Source: Collinsella sp. (GTDB lineage Bacteria > Actinomycetota > Coriobacteriia > Coriobacteriales > Coriobacteriaceae). From it: a DNA stretch of 41,394 bases. The notes beneath the pieces are model-generated. The model did no database searches. It was not told the origin of the DNA and worked only from the letters and a program-made list of their open reading frames with translations. The stretch covers positions 1-41,394 of the forward strand of contig DXLP01000021.1 in the NCBI GenBank assembly GCA_019414645.1, read 5' to 3'. This document shows, one piece after another, positions 11,094 to 19,006 of this stretch (position 1 is the first letter of the stretch; each line of letters begins with the position of its first letter). The translations under genes and the position numbers were made by a program.

Positions 11094-11414
11094 TTAGAAC
11101 GGCATGCCCGGGATGTTGAGGCCGCCAGTGATGGCGCCCATCTGCTTGTTGGCGAGCTCGTTGACGCCGCGAACGGCCTCGTTGACGGCAGCCATGATCA
11201 TGTCCTGCAGCATATCGACGTCCTCGGGATCGAGGGCATCGGGGTCGATGGTGAGGTTGACGAGCTCCATCTCGCCGTTAACGGTCACCTTGACCATGCC
11301 GCCGCCGGCAGAGGCGTCGACGGTCTGGGACTTAAGGTTTTCCTGCGCGGCGGCAAGCTGCTCCTGCATCTTGCGAGCCTGCTTCATCATTTGCTGCATG
11401 TTCATACCGGCCAT
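11094..11414 (-). CDS. ybaB: YbaB/EbfC family nucleoid-associated protein
   Basis: This 106-residue protein has the family pattern: N-terminal helix [21 protein letters not shown], a beta-sheet core ([18 protein letters not shown]), then the helix [19 protein letters not shown] and a Gly/Met-rich tail. Family members are small dimeric DNA-binding proteins that associate with the nucleoid. AAAGGAG stands before the ATG. It is normally cotranscribed with dnaX and recR. Here recR follows, but dnaX is separated by an opposite-strand gene, so ybaB-recR need their own promoter. Confidence 0.93.
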   Translation of the reverse strand: MAGMNMQQMMKQARKMQEQLAAAQENLKSQTVDASAGGGMVKVTVNGEMELVNLTIDPDALDPEDVDMLQDMIMAAVNEAVRGVNELANKQMGAITGGLNIPGMPF

Positions 11415-11575
11415 GATGGCTCCTTTACGTGCGGCCGCGCGACAAGCTGCAAGGGCAGCCGGAGCGCGACGGGACTTTCAAACTCAAAAATCGTACCACG
11501 GCGCGGGGCAAGCAAGCGGGGCGGACACGCTACCTCAGTCGATATACATGTCCTTGAGCGTGACGCACGCCCAAG

Positions 11576-11610
11576 ATTATGCAAGGTCGAATTATGCAAG
11601 GTTGCATAAT
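11576..11610. promoter_or_regulatory. Triple half-site dyad (candidate operator)
   Basis: ATTATGCAAGGT occurs at 11576 and 11591 (15-bp period). The second copy forms the dyad ATTATGCAA-GG-TTGCATAAT (11591-11610). The three half-sites lie between ybaB and the divergent plus-strand membrane gene. A regulator site is inferred; no matching regulator gene is visible. Confidence 0.5.
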
Positions 11611-11722
11611 TATCTCAAGCTACATCTAGCAGAGCTGGAACCAGGCAGTTTATGCGTAGGGCTACAAGGCTACATGGCAAAATGCCGAGCCGCTGCTCGA
11701 GGCGGCACGCATGGCGGCTGGG

Positions 11723-11728
11723 TATAAT
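11723..11728 (+). promoter_or_regulatory. Candidate -10 box (TATAAT)
   Basis: A perfect TATAAT lies 35 bp upstream of the GTG start at 11764. No good -35 hexamer is seen at 16-18 bp, so an activator, perhaps acting at 11576-11610, may be needed. Confidence 0.5.
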
Positions 11729-11763
11729 TTGATTGTCATAGATGACGATTTGGAGGTGCCCTC

Positions 11764-12237
11764 GTGAATGTCCCAGCCGTACTCCAAAACATCCGCTCAA
11801 AACACCCCGTTGCATATGTGGTTCTCTATCTCTTTGTCGTCTGGGTATTACTGGTTATCATCACCCATGCCATAGCTTTTGGAGCAGAACTGCTGATAGC
11901 CAGCTCGGACCAGCCCGTCGTCAAATGGGAGACGACCGATGAATGCACCGACGGAACCCGAACCATTTACTACAACAGCCCGTCCCTCTACCAAGAGTTC
12001 AAGGTCAAGATAAAGGACTCCAAGATTGTCGATGCCGAACTGGGCTCTTTATTTACAATCGGAGCAACCGTCAACGCCGAGCAAGTCGAGTACACGGACA
12101 GCCATGCGACGTATCGTATCGACCTCAGCATCCTAGGCCGACCGTCACGCGCCTGTCTGCTCGAATGCGATATACGCGGCACCACGTTGCACATGTCCGA
12201 AATACAGATGCGCCCGGGCAAGGGGTTCTCTTCTTGA
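11764..12237 (+). CDS. Small membrane-anchored protein of unknown function
   Basis: The 157-residue protein was not recognised. One hydrophobic segment (about 17-39, VAYVVLYLFVVWVLLVIITH) is followed by about 115 residues that look like a small beta-rich extracytoplasmic domain. It starts at GTG, with GGAGGT 6 nt upstream; no alternative ATG with a site exists. It is convergent with dnaX (21 bp between stops) and divergent from ybaB, so it interrupts the usual dnaX-ybaB-recR run on the opposite strand. It carries its own candidate promoter and operator. Confidence 0.7.
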   Translation: MNVPAVLQNIRSKHPVAYVVLYLFVVWVLLVIITHAIAFGAELLIASSDQPVVKWETTDECTDGTRTIYYNSPSLYQEFKVKIKDSKIVDAELGSLFTIGATVNAEQVEYTDSHATYRIDLSILGRPSRACLLECDIRGTTLHMSEIQMRPGKGFSS

Positions 12238-12258
12238 GCAGTATACCCGCCTGCGCAG

Positions 12259-14739
12259 CTACTCCACCGGCTTGAAGATGGTGGACTGGCCGAAGACGCT
12301 GCGGATGAGGGCTTTGGCCTCGTCCTCGGTCTGCGGGATGCTCGGGGCTGCACCCTGATGGCCGAAGGGGCCGCCCGCACCGGAGTTGGACTCCCAGGGA
12401 GCTGCAGGAGCGTCCTCCTCTTTGGGGGCAGTTGCAGCGGACTTGGGCGCGGACGCCGCACCCGGCACGTCGAACGGAGGCAGATCGTCCCCACCAGCAT
12501 CGGCAACAAAACCGCCAACCATGGCATCGTCGTAGGGAACCTGCTCGGATTCCCATGGCGCAGACGGCGCGGCGGGCTGAGCCTTGGGAGCGGACGCGCG
12601 CTCGGGCGCTCGGGGCGCGGGCTCGGTCGGGAGCTTGCCCGTGGCAGGAGCGCCGGCGGGGTTGTCGGAGCGCAGCCAGGGGGCTTTGCCCAGGTCAGAC
12701 GACTTGGGCGCGGGCGAGGCAGGCTTGGGCGCGGGTGTCGGAGCAGCCGGTTTGGCCATGACGGGCTTAGGCGCCGACGGGGTCGGCGCCGCTATCGGTG
12801 CTGCTTTTGGCTGCGTCGCGCTGGCGCTCGAGGATGCAGGGGCCGCCGAGGACACGGGTTGCGGGTCCGCAGATACCGCAGCCCGTGCAGATGGAGAATG
12901 CTCCTCATGTTGAGGAGCCGGCGTGCCACCCCCATCCAGGACATAGTCGACGGTACGACGACCGAAGACCGCACTGACTGTCGGCAGGACCACCGACTGC
13001 GTGTCGGCGCGTCCAAGCATCTTGATGGCAAAGGTCGAGCCCGCGGGGAACGAGACCGTGAGCCTGGAGCCGTCGTCAGCCGTGGCGCGGGCATTGAGCA
13101 AAAGCCCCGCGTAGGAAGCCTGACGCGCCTTGACACGCTCGACAACCTCGGCCCATTTGCGCTGCAGCTCTCCGGCATCCTCGACCGCGGGCGTCTCGGC
13201 AGTACCGGCGGCGGCAACCTGGGCGGCATTGTTGGACTGGGGCTTAGGTGCCGGAGCGGTGGCAGGCGCGGGAGCCGCAACGGGCTGAGGCGTCGGAGTC
13301 GGCGCAGGCTGAGGTGCAGGCGCTGCAGGCTTGGAAGCTGACACGGACGCAGAACGGGACGCAGGCTGGGCAGCCGGAACAGCAGCACCACGGTCCCAAG
13401 GCATACCGCCCTGGCGCGCGGACGTAGCAGCGGGGGCAGCGGATGCCGCCGGAGCGGCAGCACGAGCGCCCGAAATTAGCGTCGGCTGTTGGGCAGCAGC
13501 GGGTACGGATGCTGCAGGCGCGGCGGCCTGAGCAGCAGCCACGCTCGCCGGCACGGCGCCGTTGGCAACCATGGCCTCCAAGCGGGCCACGCGCTCGGCC
13601 AATGCCTCAATCGTTAAATCGGCCTCGGGACGTGCCAGGCGCGTGCAGGCGATCTCGAGCACCAGGCGCACGTCGCTCGCGCCCCTCATCTCCAGTGCGG
13701 CATCGTCGAGCACCGTCAGCACACGGGCCAGGCGGTCGGCAGGATGCTCGCCAAAGGCAGCGGCCTCGGCAGCAAGCGCCTCGGCCTGCTCGGAGCCGCC
13801 CTCAAACAGCTCGGCACGGGCACCGGCAACGCAGGCAACGTACACGTCACGCACATGCGCCACCAGGTCGCGCGTCAGCTCCAGCAGGTCGTTTCCTTCC
13901 TCGACCTGCGCACGGATCAGTCCATAGAGCTCGGCAACATCGCGATCGGCAATGGCGCGGGAAAACTCGCCCAGAATCTGGTCCGAAACCTCGCCTAAAA
14001 GCGAGCGGGCGTCGTCCGCATGCACAGAACCGTTGCCAAAGACGCTCAGCTGCTCCAGCGTGGACAGCGCGTCGCGCATACCGCCCTTGGCATGGCGCGC
14101 CACGATAGCCAGCGCCTCATCGTCGTAATCGAAGCCCTCCTGCTCGCACACGTATGCCAGGCGACGCTCGATATCCTCGTTGCCGATGCGATGGAAATCG
14201 AAACGCTGGCAGCGCGAGAGGATGGTCTCCAGAATCTTTTGCGGGTCGGTGGTGCACAGCACAAAGATCACGTGTGCCGGCGGCTCCTCGAGCGTCTTGA
14301 GCAGCGCGTTGAACGCCGCCGTCGTGAGCATGTGGACCTCGTCGATGATATAGATCTTGTACTTGCCGCGCACCGGGGCAAAGTTGACGGAGTTGATGAT
14401 TTCCTCGCGCACATTGTCCACGCCCGTGCGGCTTGCGGCATCGAGCTCGTAGACATCGGGGTGGTTGCCCTCGGCGATGAGCTCGCACTCCTCACAGGTG
14501 CCGTCGGGCATGCACCCGCTTGCGCCCTCGGCGCGCGCTGCCTCGGCATTACGGCACAGCAGCGCCTTGGCAAGGATGCGCGCCATGGTGGTCTTGCCCG
14601 TGCCGCGCGGTCCGCAGAACAGGTATGCGTGGGACAGGCGCCCCTCGGTGATGGCGTGCTCGAGCGTCGAGACGATATGCTGCTGGCCCACCACGGAGTC
14701 GAAGGTGAGCGGGCGATACTTTCGGTACAACGATTCCAT
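12259..14739 (-). CDS. dnaX: DNA polymerase III subunit gamma/tau
   Basis: This 826-residue clamp-loader ATPase starts MESLYRKYRPLTFDSVVGQ. It has Walker A GPRGTGKT (43-50), zinc-site cysteines 62, 76, 82 and 85, Walker B IIDEVH (131-136) and the sensor SRC (175-177). A long Ala/Pro-rich C-terminal half carries two short conserved islands (around GELQRKWAEVVERV and the last 20 residues), as expected for the tau-specific part that contacts the helicase and polymerase. GGGGGAGC precedes the ATG at 14739; the frame stays open upstream to 15213, but that part overlaps the divergent gene and is non-coding. I saw no slippery A/AAG run, so a frameshifted gamma form is not indicated. Confidence 0.96.
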   Translation of the reverse strand: MESLYRKYRPLTFDSVVGQQHIVSTLEHAITEGRLSHAYLFCGPRGTGKTTMARILAKALLCRNAEAARAEGASGCMPDGTCEECELIAEGNHPDVYELDAASRTGVDNVREEIINSVNFAPVRGKYKIYIIDEVHMLTTAAFNALLKTLEEPPAHVIFVLCTTDPQKILETILSRCQRFDFHRIGNEDIERRLAYVCEQEGFDYDDEALAIVARHAKGGMRDALSTLEQLSVFGNGSVHADDARSLLGEVSDQILGEFSRAIADRDVAELYGLIRAQVEEGNDLLELTRDLVAHVRDVYVACVAGARAELFEGGSEQAEALAAEAAAFGEHPADRLARVLTVLDDAALEMRGASDVRLVLEIACTRLARPEADLTIEALAERVARLEAMVANGAVPASVAAAQAAAPAASVPAAAQQPTLISGARAAAPAASAAPAATSARQGGMPWDRGAAVPAAQPASRSASVSASKPAAPAPQPAPTPTPQPVAAPAPATAPAPKPQSNNAAQVAAAGTAETPAVEDAGELQRKWAEVVERVKARQASYAGLLLNARATADDGSRLTVSFPAGSTFAIKMLGRADTQSVVLPTVSAVFGRRTVDYVLDGGGTPAPQHEEHSPSARAAVSADPQPVSSAAPASSSASATQPKAAPIAAPTPSAPKPVMAKPAAPTPAPKPASPAPKSSDLGKAPWLRSDNPAGAPATGKLPTEPAPRAPERASAPKAQPAAPSAPWESEQVPYDDAMVGGFVADAGGDDLPPFDVPGAASAPKSAATAPKEEDAPAAPWESNSGAGGPFGHQGAAPSIPQTEDEAKALIRSVFGQSTIFKPVE

Positions 14740-14854
14740 GGGTGCTCCCCCGGGTATACTGAGTCTTGTTGCCGCGACGGCCATGCGGTCGCACGGCATA
14801 CTGCATTCATAATAACCCGTACGGCGAGCCCGCCGCGATAGGAGTCCAAAGAGC

Positions 14855-15571
14855 ATGGCAGACGCAGAGAGCAACCTCGTCCCCTCCGAAGCAGCCGACC
14901 AGGTCGAGGTCGCGCTCGAGGAGCAGGCCGCAGCCGACGACGGCATCCTGTACCTCAACGAGTACCAGTACGAAAACGACCTGGTCACCGACTTCGCCCG
15001 CCTGGTCGCCTCGCCCAGGCGTCGCGGTTCGCTGTATGTCGCCGCGGCAATTGCCGCGCTGATCGGCATTGGCATGCTGGTGGCCGGCGGTAACTGGATC
15101 AAGTTTGGCGTCGTCCTGATCGTATTCGGCGCCTTTTTGGCCTGGTGGAGCAAAAACCTGCACCACACGCTCGCCCGTGACTTTATCGACGCCGTCGAGG
15201 CCGACGAGTCCATGGGTGGCCGCTATCGCCGCGTCGCTGCCAACGAGGACGGCCTGATGGTTTGGGGCAAGAGCGGCAAGTCGCAGTTCTTCCCGTTTGA
15301 GAAGCTCGACCACGTACTCGACGGCGAGCGCATCTTTGTAGCCATGTTCGCCGACCAGGGCGTAACTATCCCTAAGGACACCTTTATCCGCGGCGATGCC
15401 GAGCAGTTTGGCCCCTTCCTTAAGGCGCGCATCAACAAAAAACTCCGCATCGAGACCAAGAAGAAGAAAATGAAGGCCGAGAAGGCCGCCGCCGAGGCCA
15501 AGCAGGGCGACAAGCCCCAGGAGGCCAAGGGCAAGCAGCGCAAGCAGAAGAAGAACAAGAAGAATCGCTAG
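14855..15571 (+). CDS. YcxB-like membrane protein with lysine-rich tail
   Basis: The 238-residue protein has an acidic N-terminus (about 1-45), two hydrophobic segments (about 60-95) and a C-terminal domain with GLMVWGKSGKSQFFPFEKLDHV, resembling the YcxB-like domain that follows a two-helix membrane hairpin. The last 40 residues are almost all Lys, Ala, Glu and Gln and should be disordered and nucleic-acid- or lipid-affine. GGAG precedes the ATG by 10 nt. It is divergent from dnaX and separated by 148 bp from the kinase operon. Its function is unknown; assignment to YcxB rests on pattern only. Confidence 0.65.
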   Translation: MADAESNLVPSEAADQVEVALEEQAAADDGILYLNEYQYENDLVTDFARLVASPRRRGSLYVAAAIAALIGIGMLVAGGNWIKFGVVLIVFGAFLAWWSKNLHHTLARDFIDAVEADESMGGRYRRVAANEDGLMVWGKSGKSQFFPFEKLDHVLDGERIFVAMFADQGVTIPKDTFIRGDAEQFGPFLKARINKKLRIETKKKKMKAEKAAAEAKQGDKPQEAKGKQRKQKKNKKNR

Positions 15572-15608
15572 GCCGGACGCAGGGTCCAGACCCCAGACGG
15601 AGCTTAAA

Positions 15609-15639
15609 TTGAATGTCGCCCATCTGCGCGTGCTACACT
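15609..15639 (+). promoter_or_regulatory. Candidate promoter of the kinase/cell-wall operon
   Basis: TTGAAT (15609-15614) and TACACT (15634-15639) are separated by 19 bp, longer than ideal, about 80 bp before the kinase start at 15720. It is the best pair in this 148-bp gap, but weak. Confidence 0.35.
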
Positions 15640-15719
15640 AGCAGCATCTATGCCACCGCGAACGGCTCGGCCCCGCGCCCGCCGCTCGCAAACGAACTTT
15701 AAACGCACGAGGGTTGGCC

Positions 15720-17573
15720 ATGCCGCTTTTCTCGCAACATACCGCCCGGTTCTCGCCGGACGTTCCCTTGGAGGGCACCAGCTCTCGCGAGCTGCTCAAG
15801 CGGTACCAGCCGCTCGAGACACTTGCGACCGGCGGTTTTGGCTCCATCGAGATCTGCCGCGACACGCACCTGCGCCGCCGCGTCGCCATTAAGCGCATCC
15901 CCCTTATTAACGGTGTCGGCATGCCCGCCAGCGACATCATGGATGTCCTGCGCGAGGCGCACACTGCCGCCATGCTTCAACATCCCAACATCGTGCAGGT
16001 CATCGACTTTACGCACGACACAGCCTATGCCTACCTGGTTATGGAATATGTCGATGGCATGTCGCTGGCCGAGTTTTTGCACCGCGTGGACGGCCATTCG
16101 CTCACGTTTGACGAGGCCGCAGCCATTGCCGATGCCCTGGGCCAGGCGCTCACCTTCGCCCATAGTAATGGCGTACTCCACCTGGACATTAAGCCCGCCA
16201 ACGTGCTCATCGACCACTCGGGCAATGTAAAGCTCACCGACTTTGGCATGGCGCGACTGTCGTCCGCCGGTGGCTTTGGCGGCTCACGCGGCGGCACCAT
16301 CGGCTACATGCCGCCCGAGCAGCTCGATATCGAGACCGGCACGGTCGATGAGCGCGCCGATGTCTTTGCCCTCGCCTGTGTAATCTATGAGGGCCTGTGC
16401 GGCAGCGCTCCCTTTATGGCGGCCACGCCCGCCGACTCGCTCGACCGCATCATCGGCGGCGCCACCTATCCCAGCGAGCTGATACCGCACTTTCCCCCGG
16501 GAGCCGAGGCCGCGCTCATGAGCGCGCTCTCCCCCATGCCGCAGGACCGCCCCAGCAGCATCGAGGCATTTTGCGACCAGCTCCTTGCCGGTCTGGGCAG
16601 CGTGCGCGAGGGCCGTCGCAGCCTGGAGCAAATGGTTGGCGAGCTTTCGGATGACGAGCAGGAGCTCGACGGTATCGAGCCGTCGCACTACGAGGACGAC
16701 GCCATCGAGGTCGACCCCGCACTCGGCTGGGCGGGCACGCGCTGGAGCCATGCGCGCGACTACACCATGCACGCTATCTCGGCGCTAACGTGTGGCACCT
16801 TTAGCTTTTTGCTGATGCAAACGGCCGGAGTCGCGGCGCTTCCCGGCCTGGTCATTGCGGCTATCGCGATCGGAGCGGCGGCTGGCCTGGCCCCCCAGAT
16901 CGGCTCGGCCATCTCGGCTGTGGGCTTTTTGGTGCTCATGGCCAACGCCACCATGCAGGCGCAGGGCATCCTGTCGATGTTGCCGGTCGCGGTGATCTTT
17001 GCCGCCGCCATGTCCGGTTGGTGGGTCGCCTGGGGTCGTACCGAGGCTGCCGCGAGCGCCGCGCTAACCTGTGCGCTCGCGCTTGGCTGTCTGACCGGCA
17101 ATACCTTCCTGGCAGCTGGGGTCGCCGCCGGCGTCGCTTCATTTTGGCTCGGTCCGGCAAGCGCCGCCGCGGCAACGGGCATGGGCGCGCTTTTTGCCCG
17201 TCTGGCCACGGTCGCGCTTTCAGCCGGAGGCGTGCTGGGGCTCGGTAACGTTGCCGCAGCGCTGGGAGACCCGCTCCTTTGGGCTGCCTTTGTGCTGGTC
17301 GCGGCAACTGCCGCGGCGTCATCTGCGCTGCTCAATGCCCATGCCAAGCGTGCCGATCAGGGCTCAAACCTTGCCGCAATCGCCGCCATCATTGCCACCG
17401 GCATCGGCTGCTCAGCGGCGTCCTGTCTTGCACACCATATGGAAATTGCCAGCCTTGCAGCCGCGGTCGTCGCCAAGGCGGCGGTTGCGGGAACCCTATC
17501 CTCTATAATCGTTGGGATATGCCTATATTTGCTCGGATACCAAAGAACCTATACGGAGAGTGATCTTTCGTGA
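15720..17573 (+). CDS. Multi-pass membrane Ser/Thr protein kinase
   Basis: This 617-residue protein has a kinase domain with glycine loop ATGGFGS (36-42), VAIK (Lys58), Glu79, catalytic loop HLDIKPAN (154-161) and TDFG (173-176). The HRD arginine is leucine (L155), while the catalytic Asp, Lys and Asn are intact, so activation-loop control may differ from RD kinases. From about residue 340 a highly hydrophobic Ala/Gly-rich half has roughly eight membrane segments. The ATG at 15720 is preferred because GAGGG lies 6 nt upstream; an in-frame TTG at 15714 abuts that site. It overlaps fhaA by 4 nt. It occupies the place of a second kinase next to pknB in actinobacterial operons, but PknA has no such membrane half. 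Confidence 0.9.
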   Translation: MPLFSQHTARFSPDVPLEGTSSRELLKRYQPLETLATGGFGSIEICRDTHLRRRVAIKRIPLINGVGMPASDIMDVLREAHTAAMLQHPNIVQVIDFTHDTAYAYLVMEYVDGMSLAEFLHRVDGHSLTFDEAAAIADALGQALTFAHSNGVLHLDIKPANVLIDHSGNVKLTDFGMARLSSAGGFGGSRGGTIGYMPPEQLDIETGTVDERADVFALACVIYEGLCGSAPFMAATPADSLDRIIGGATYPSELIPHFPPGAEAALMSALSPMPQDRPSSIEAFCDQLLAGLGSVREGRRSLEQMVGELSDDEQELDGIEPSHYEDDAIEVDPALGWAGTRWSHARDYTMHAISALTCGTFSFLLMQTAGVAALPGLVIAAIAIGAAAGLAPQIGSAISAVGFLVLMANATMQAQGILSMLPVAVIFAAAMSGWWVAWGRTEAAASAALTCALALGCLTGNTFLAAGVAAGVASFWLGPASAAAATGMGALFARLATVALSAGGVLGLGNVAAALGDPLLWAAFVLVAATAAASSALLNAHAKRADQGSNLAAIAAIIATGIGCSAASCLAHHMEIASLAAAVVAKAAVAGTLSSIIVGICLYLLGYQRTYTESDLS

Positions 17574-18583
17574 ACTTCCTGAACATCTTCGAGGACCACG
17601 TGGCCGGCATCTTCGGTGCCACCCGTGCCCCGTTCTCCTTTAAGAAGCTTGCCAAGCAGGCCGCTCGCGACATGGAGGATCAGACTCTGGTGATTAACGG
17701 CGTCAACACGGCGCCGGCACTCTATACCATCCTTATCGCCGCCGACGACGATCCCATGCTCGCCCCGTTCTACCCCGAGCTTTCGCGCGAGGTCCGCGAG
17801 TTTGTGAAGGCGCAGGCCGAAAAGCGCCGCTATGTCTTTGTCGGCGAGCCCCTCGTGCGCTTTATGATCGATCCGCAGCTGCGCGCCGGCAAGTTCTCGG
17901 TCTTTGCCGAGAACGTCGATGCCCCCACGCTCGGCCGCCTGTACGAAGAAGAGCGCGCCTATCAAAACGGCCTGGGCCAGAACAACTCCGCGGCAAGCCG
18001 TGCCGCCAGCGCCCCGCGCGCCGGCCAGCAGCAGTTTGCTGCCCCGCAGCAGCAGCGCCCCGCCGCCATGCCCCAGCAGCAGCCGACGCCTCGCGCCGCC
18101 GCTCCCGACCCGCTTGCCGTGGCAGACCCCTTCGCGCCTAGCGTCCCCGACCCCGCCGCCGCACCCATCCCGGTGCCGCAGACCGTCTCGCGCGACTCGC
18201 TTGCCGGCATGGGCGGAGCCGCCGCGACCGGTGCCGCCGTGGGCCTAGGCGCCGCAGCCGGCATCGCCTCCAACATGGCGAGCACTCGCGCCCCGCAGCG
18301 CCCGCTCGCCCAGCTCGTCGACGTCGTGAGCGGCGAGAGCCATAGCATCACCTCCGCACAGGTGACCATCGGTCGCGAGCGCTCAGTTTCCGACATTGCC
18401 CTGCGCGACCCCAACGTGTCGCGCCGCCACGCCCAGCTCACCTTTACGGGCTCGGATTGGTCGATCGAGGACCTCAATTCCACCAACGGCACGCTCGTCA
18501 ACAACCGCCGCATTACGCGCTGCCCGCTGCGCAACGGCGATCTGCTGACGTTTGGCCTGAGTACCTTTGAATTTAGGGGATAG
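17570..18583 (+). CDS. fhaA: FhaA-type protein: DUF3662 plus FHA domain
   Basis: The 337-residue protein begins with a DUF3662 domain (about 1-125, MNFLNIFEDHVAGIFGATRA onward). A Gln/Pro/Ala-rich linker follows (about 140-235), then a C-terminal FHA domain (about 263-337) with IGRE, VSRRHAQL and EDLNSTNGT. In mycobacteria FhaA binds phosphorylated partners at the septum and tunes peptidoglycan synthesis. The GTG start overlaps the preceding kinase stop (GTGA), with GGAGAG upstream. Order and coupling (kinase, fhaA, fhaB, phosphatase, rodA, pbp, pknB) match the actinobacterial operon. Confidence 0.93.
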   Translation: MNFLNIFEDHVAGIFGATRAPFSFKKLAKQAARDMEDQTLVINGVNTAPALYTILIAADDDPMLAPFYPELSREVREFVKAQAEKRRYVFVGEPLVRFMIDPQLRAGKFSVFAENVDAPTLGRLYEEERAYQNGLGQNNSAASRAASAPRAGQQQFAAPQQQRPAAMPQQQPTPRAAAPDPLAVADPFAPSVPDPAAAPIPVPQTVSRDSLAGMGGAAATGAAVGLGAAAGIASNMASTRAPQRPLAQLVDVVSGESHSITSAQVTIGRERSVSDIALRDPNVSRRHAQLTFTGSDWSIEDLNSTNGTLVNNRRITRCPLRNGDLLTFGLSTFEFRG

Positions 18584-18589
18584 TCGCTT

Positions 18590-19006
18590 ATGAACATCGA
18601 TATCGTCCTTTTTGCAGGCCGCATCGTCTTGGTCGCCCTGCTCTATATCTTCCTGTTCGCCGTCATGAAGACCGGCGTGGGACTTGTGCGTGGACAGCGC
18701 CGCGACTCGGCTATCTGGACGATTGATGTGGACAAGGGTCCGCGCGGTATCCGCGGCATCCACGTAGACATGCTCGGCCCCGTCATCGTCGGTCGCTCGC
18801 CATCTTCGGACATCTGCATCAACGAACCGTTCGTCTCGGCCTCGCATGCGCGCTTTTCGCTGCAGGGCCCGGCGCTCATCATCGAGGACCTCAACTCGCT
18901 TAACGGCACGCTCGTCAACGGCCGCCAGCTCGTGGAGCCCGCGACGCTGCGTGAGGGCGACGAAGTCCAGATTGGCGACGTGGTCATGAAGGTGAACCGT
19001 CGATGA
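18590..19006 (+). CDS. fhaB: FhaB-type single-pass membrane FHA protein
   Basis: This 138-residue protein has one N-terminal hydrophobic segment (about 5-27) and an FHA domain (about 62-138) with VGRS, SASHARF and EDLNSLNGT. The usual STNGT is SLNGT here, a change next to the phosphothreonine pocket that may weaken or alter binding. Small anchored FHA proteins of this position (FhaB/FipA in mycobacteria) link kinases to the division machinery. Its stop overlaps the phosphatase start by 4 nt (ATGA). Confidence 0.9.
   Translation: MNIDIVLFAGRIVLVALLYIFLFAVMKTGVGLVRGQRRDSAIWTIDVDKGPRGIRGIHVDMLGPVIVGRSPSSDICINEPFVSASHARFSLQGPALIIEDLNSLNGTLVNGRQLVEPATLREGDEVQIGDVVMKVNRR

Noticed and set aside
12259..13500. 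Programmed frameshift site in dnaX for a short gamma subunit
   Set aside because: No A-rich slippery heptamer was found on the coding strand; the region is GC-rich Ala/Pro codons.
14740..14854. SRP RNA (ffs) gene upstream of dnaX
   Set aside because: Some bacteria have it there, but the conserved GGAAGGAAGCAGCC-type loop sequence was not seen on either strand.
14740..15213. Upstream extension of the dnaX frame by 158 codons
   Set aside because: It overlaps the divergent YcxB-like gene; the ATG at 14739 has a good ribosome-binding site and the canonical DnaX start.
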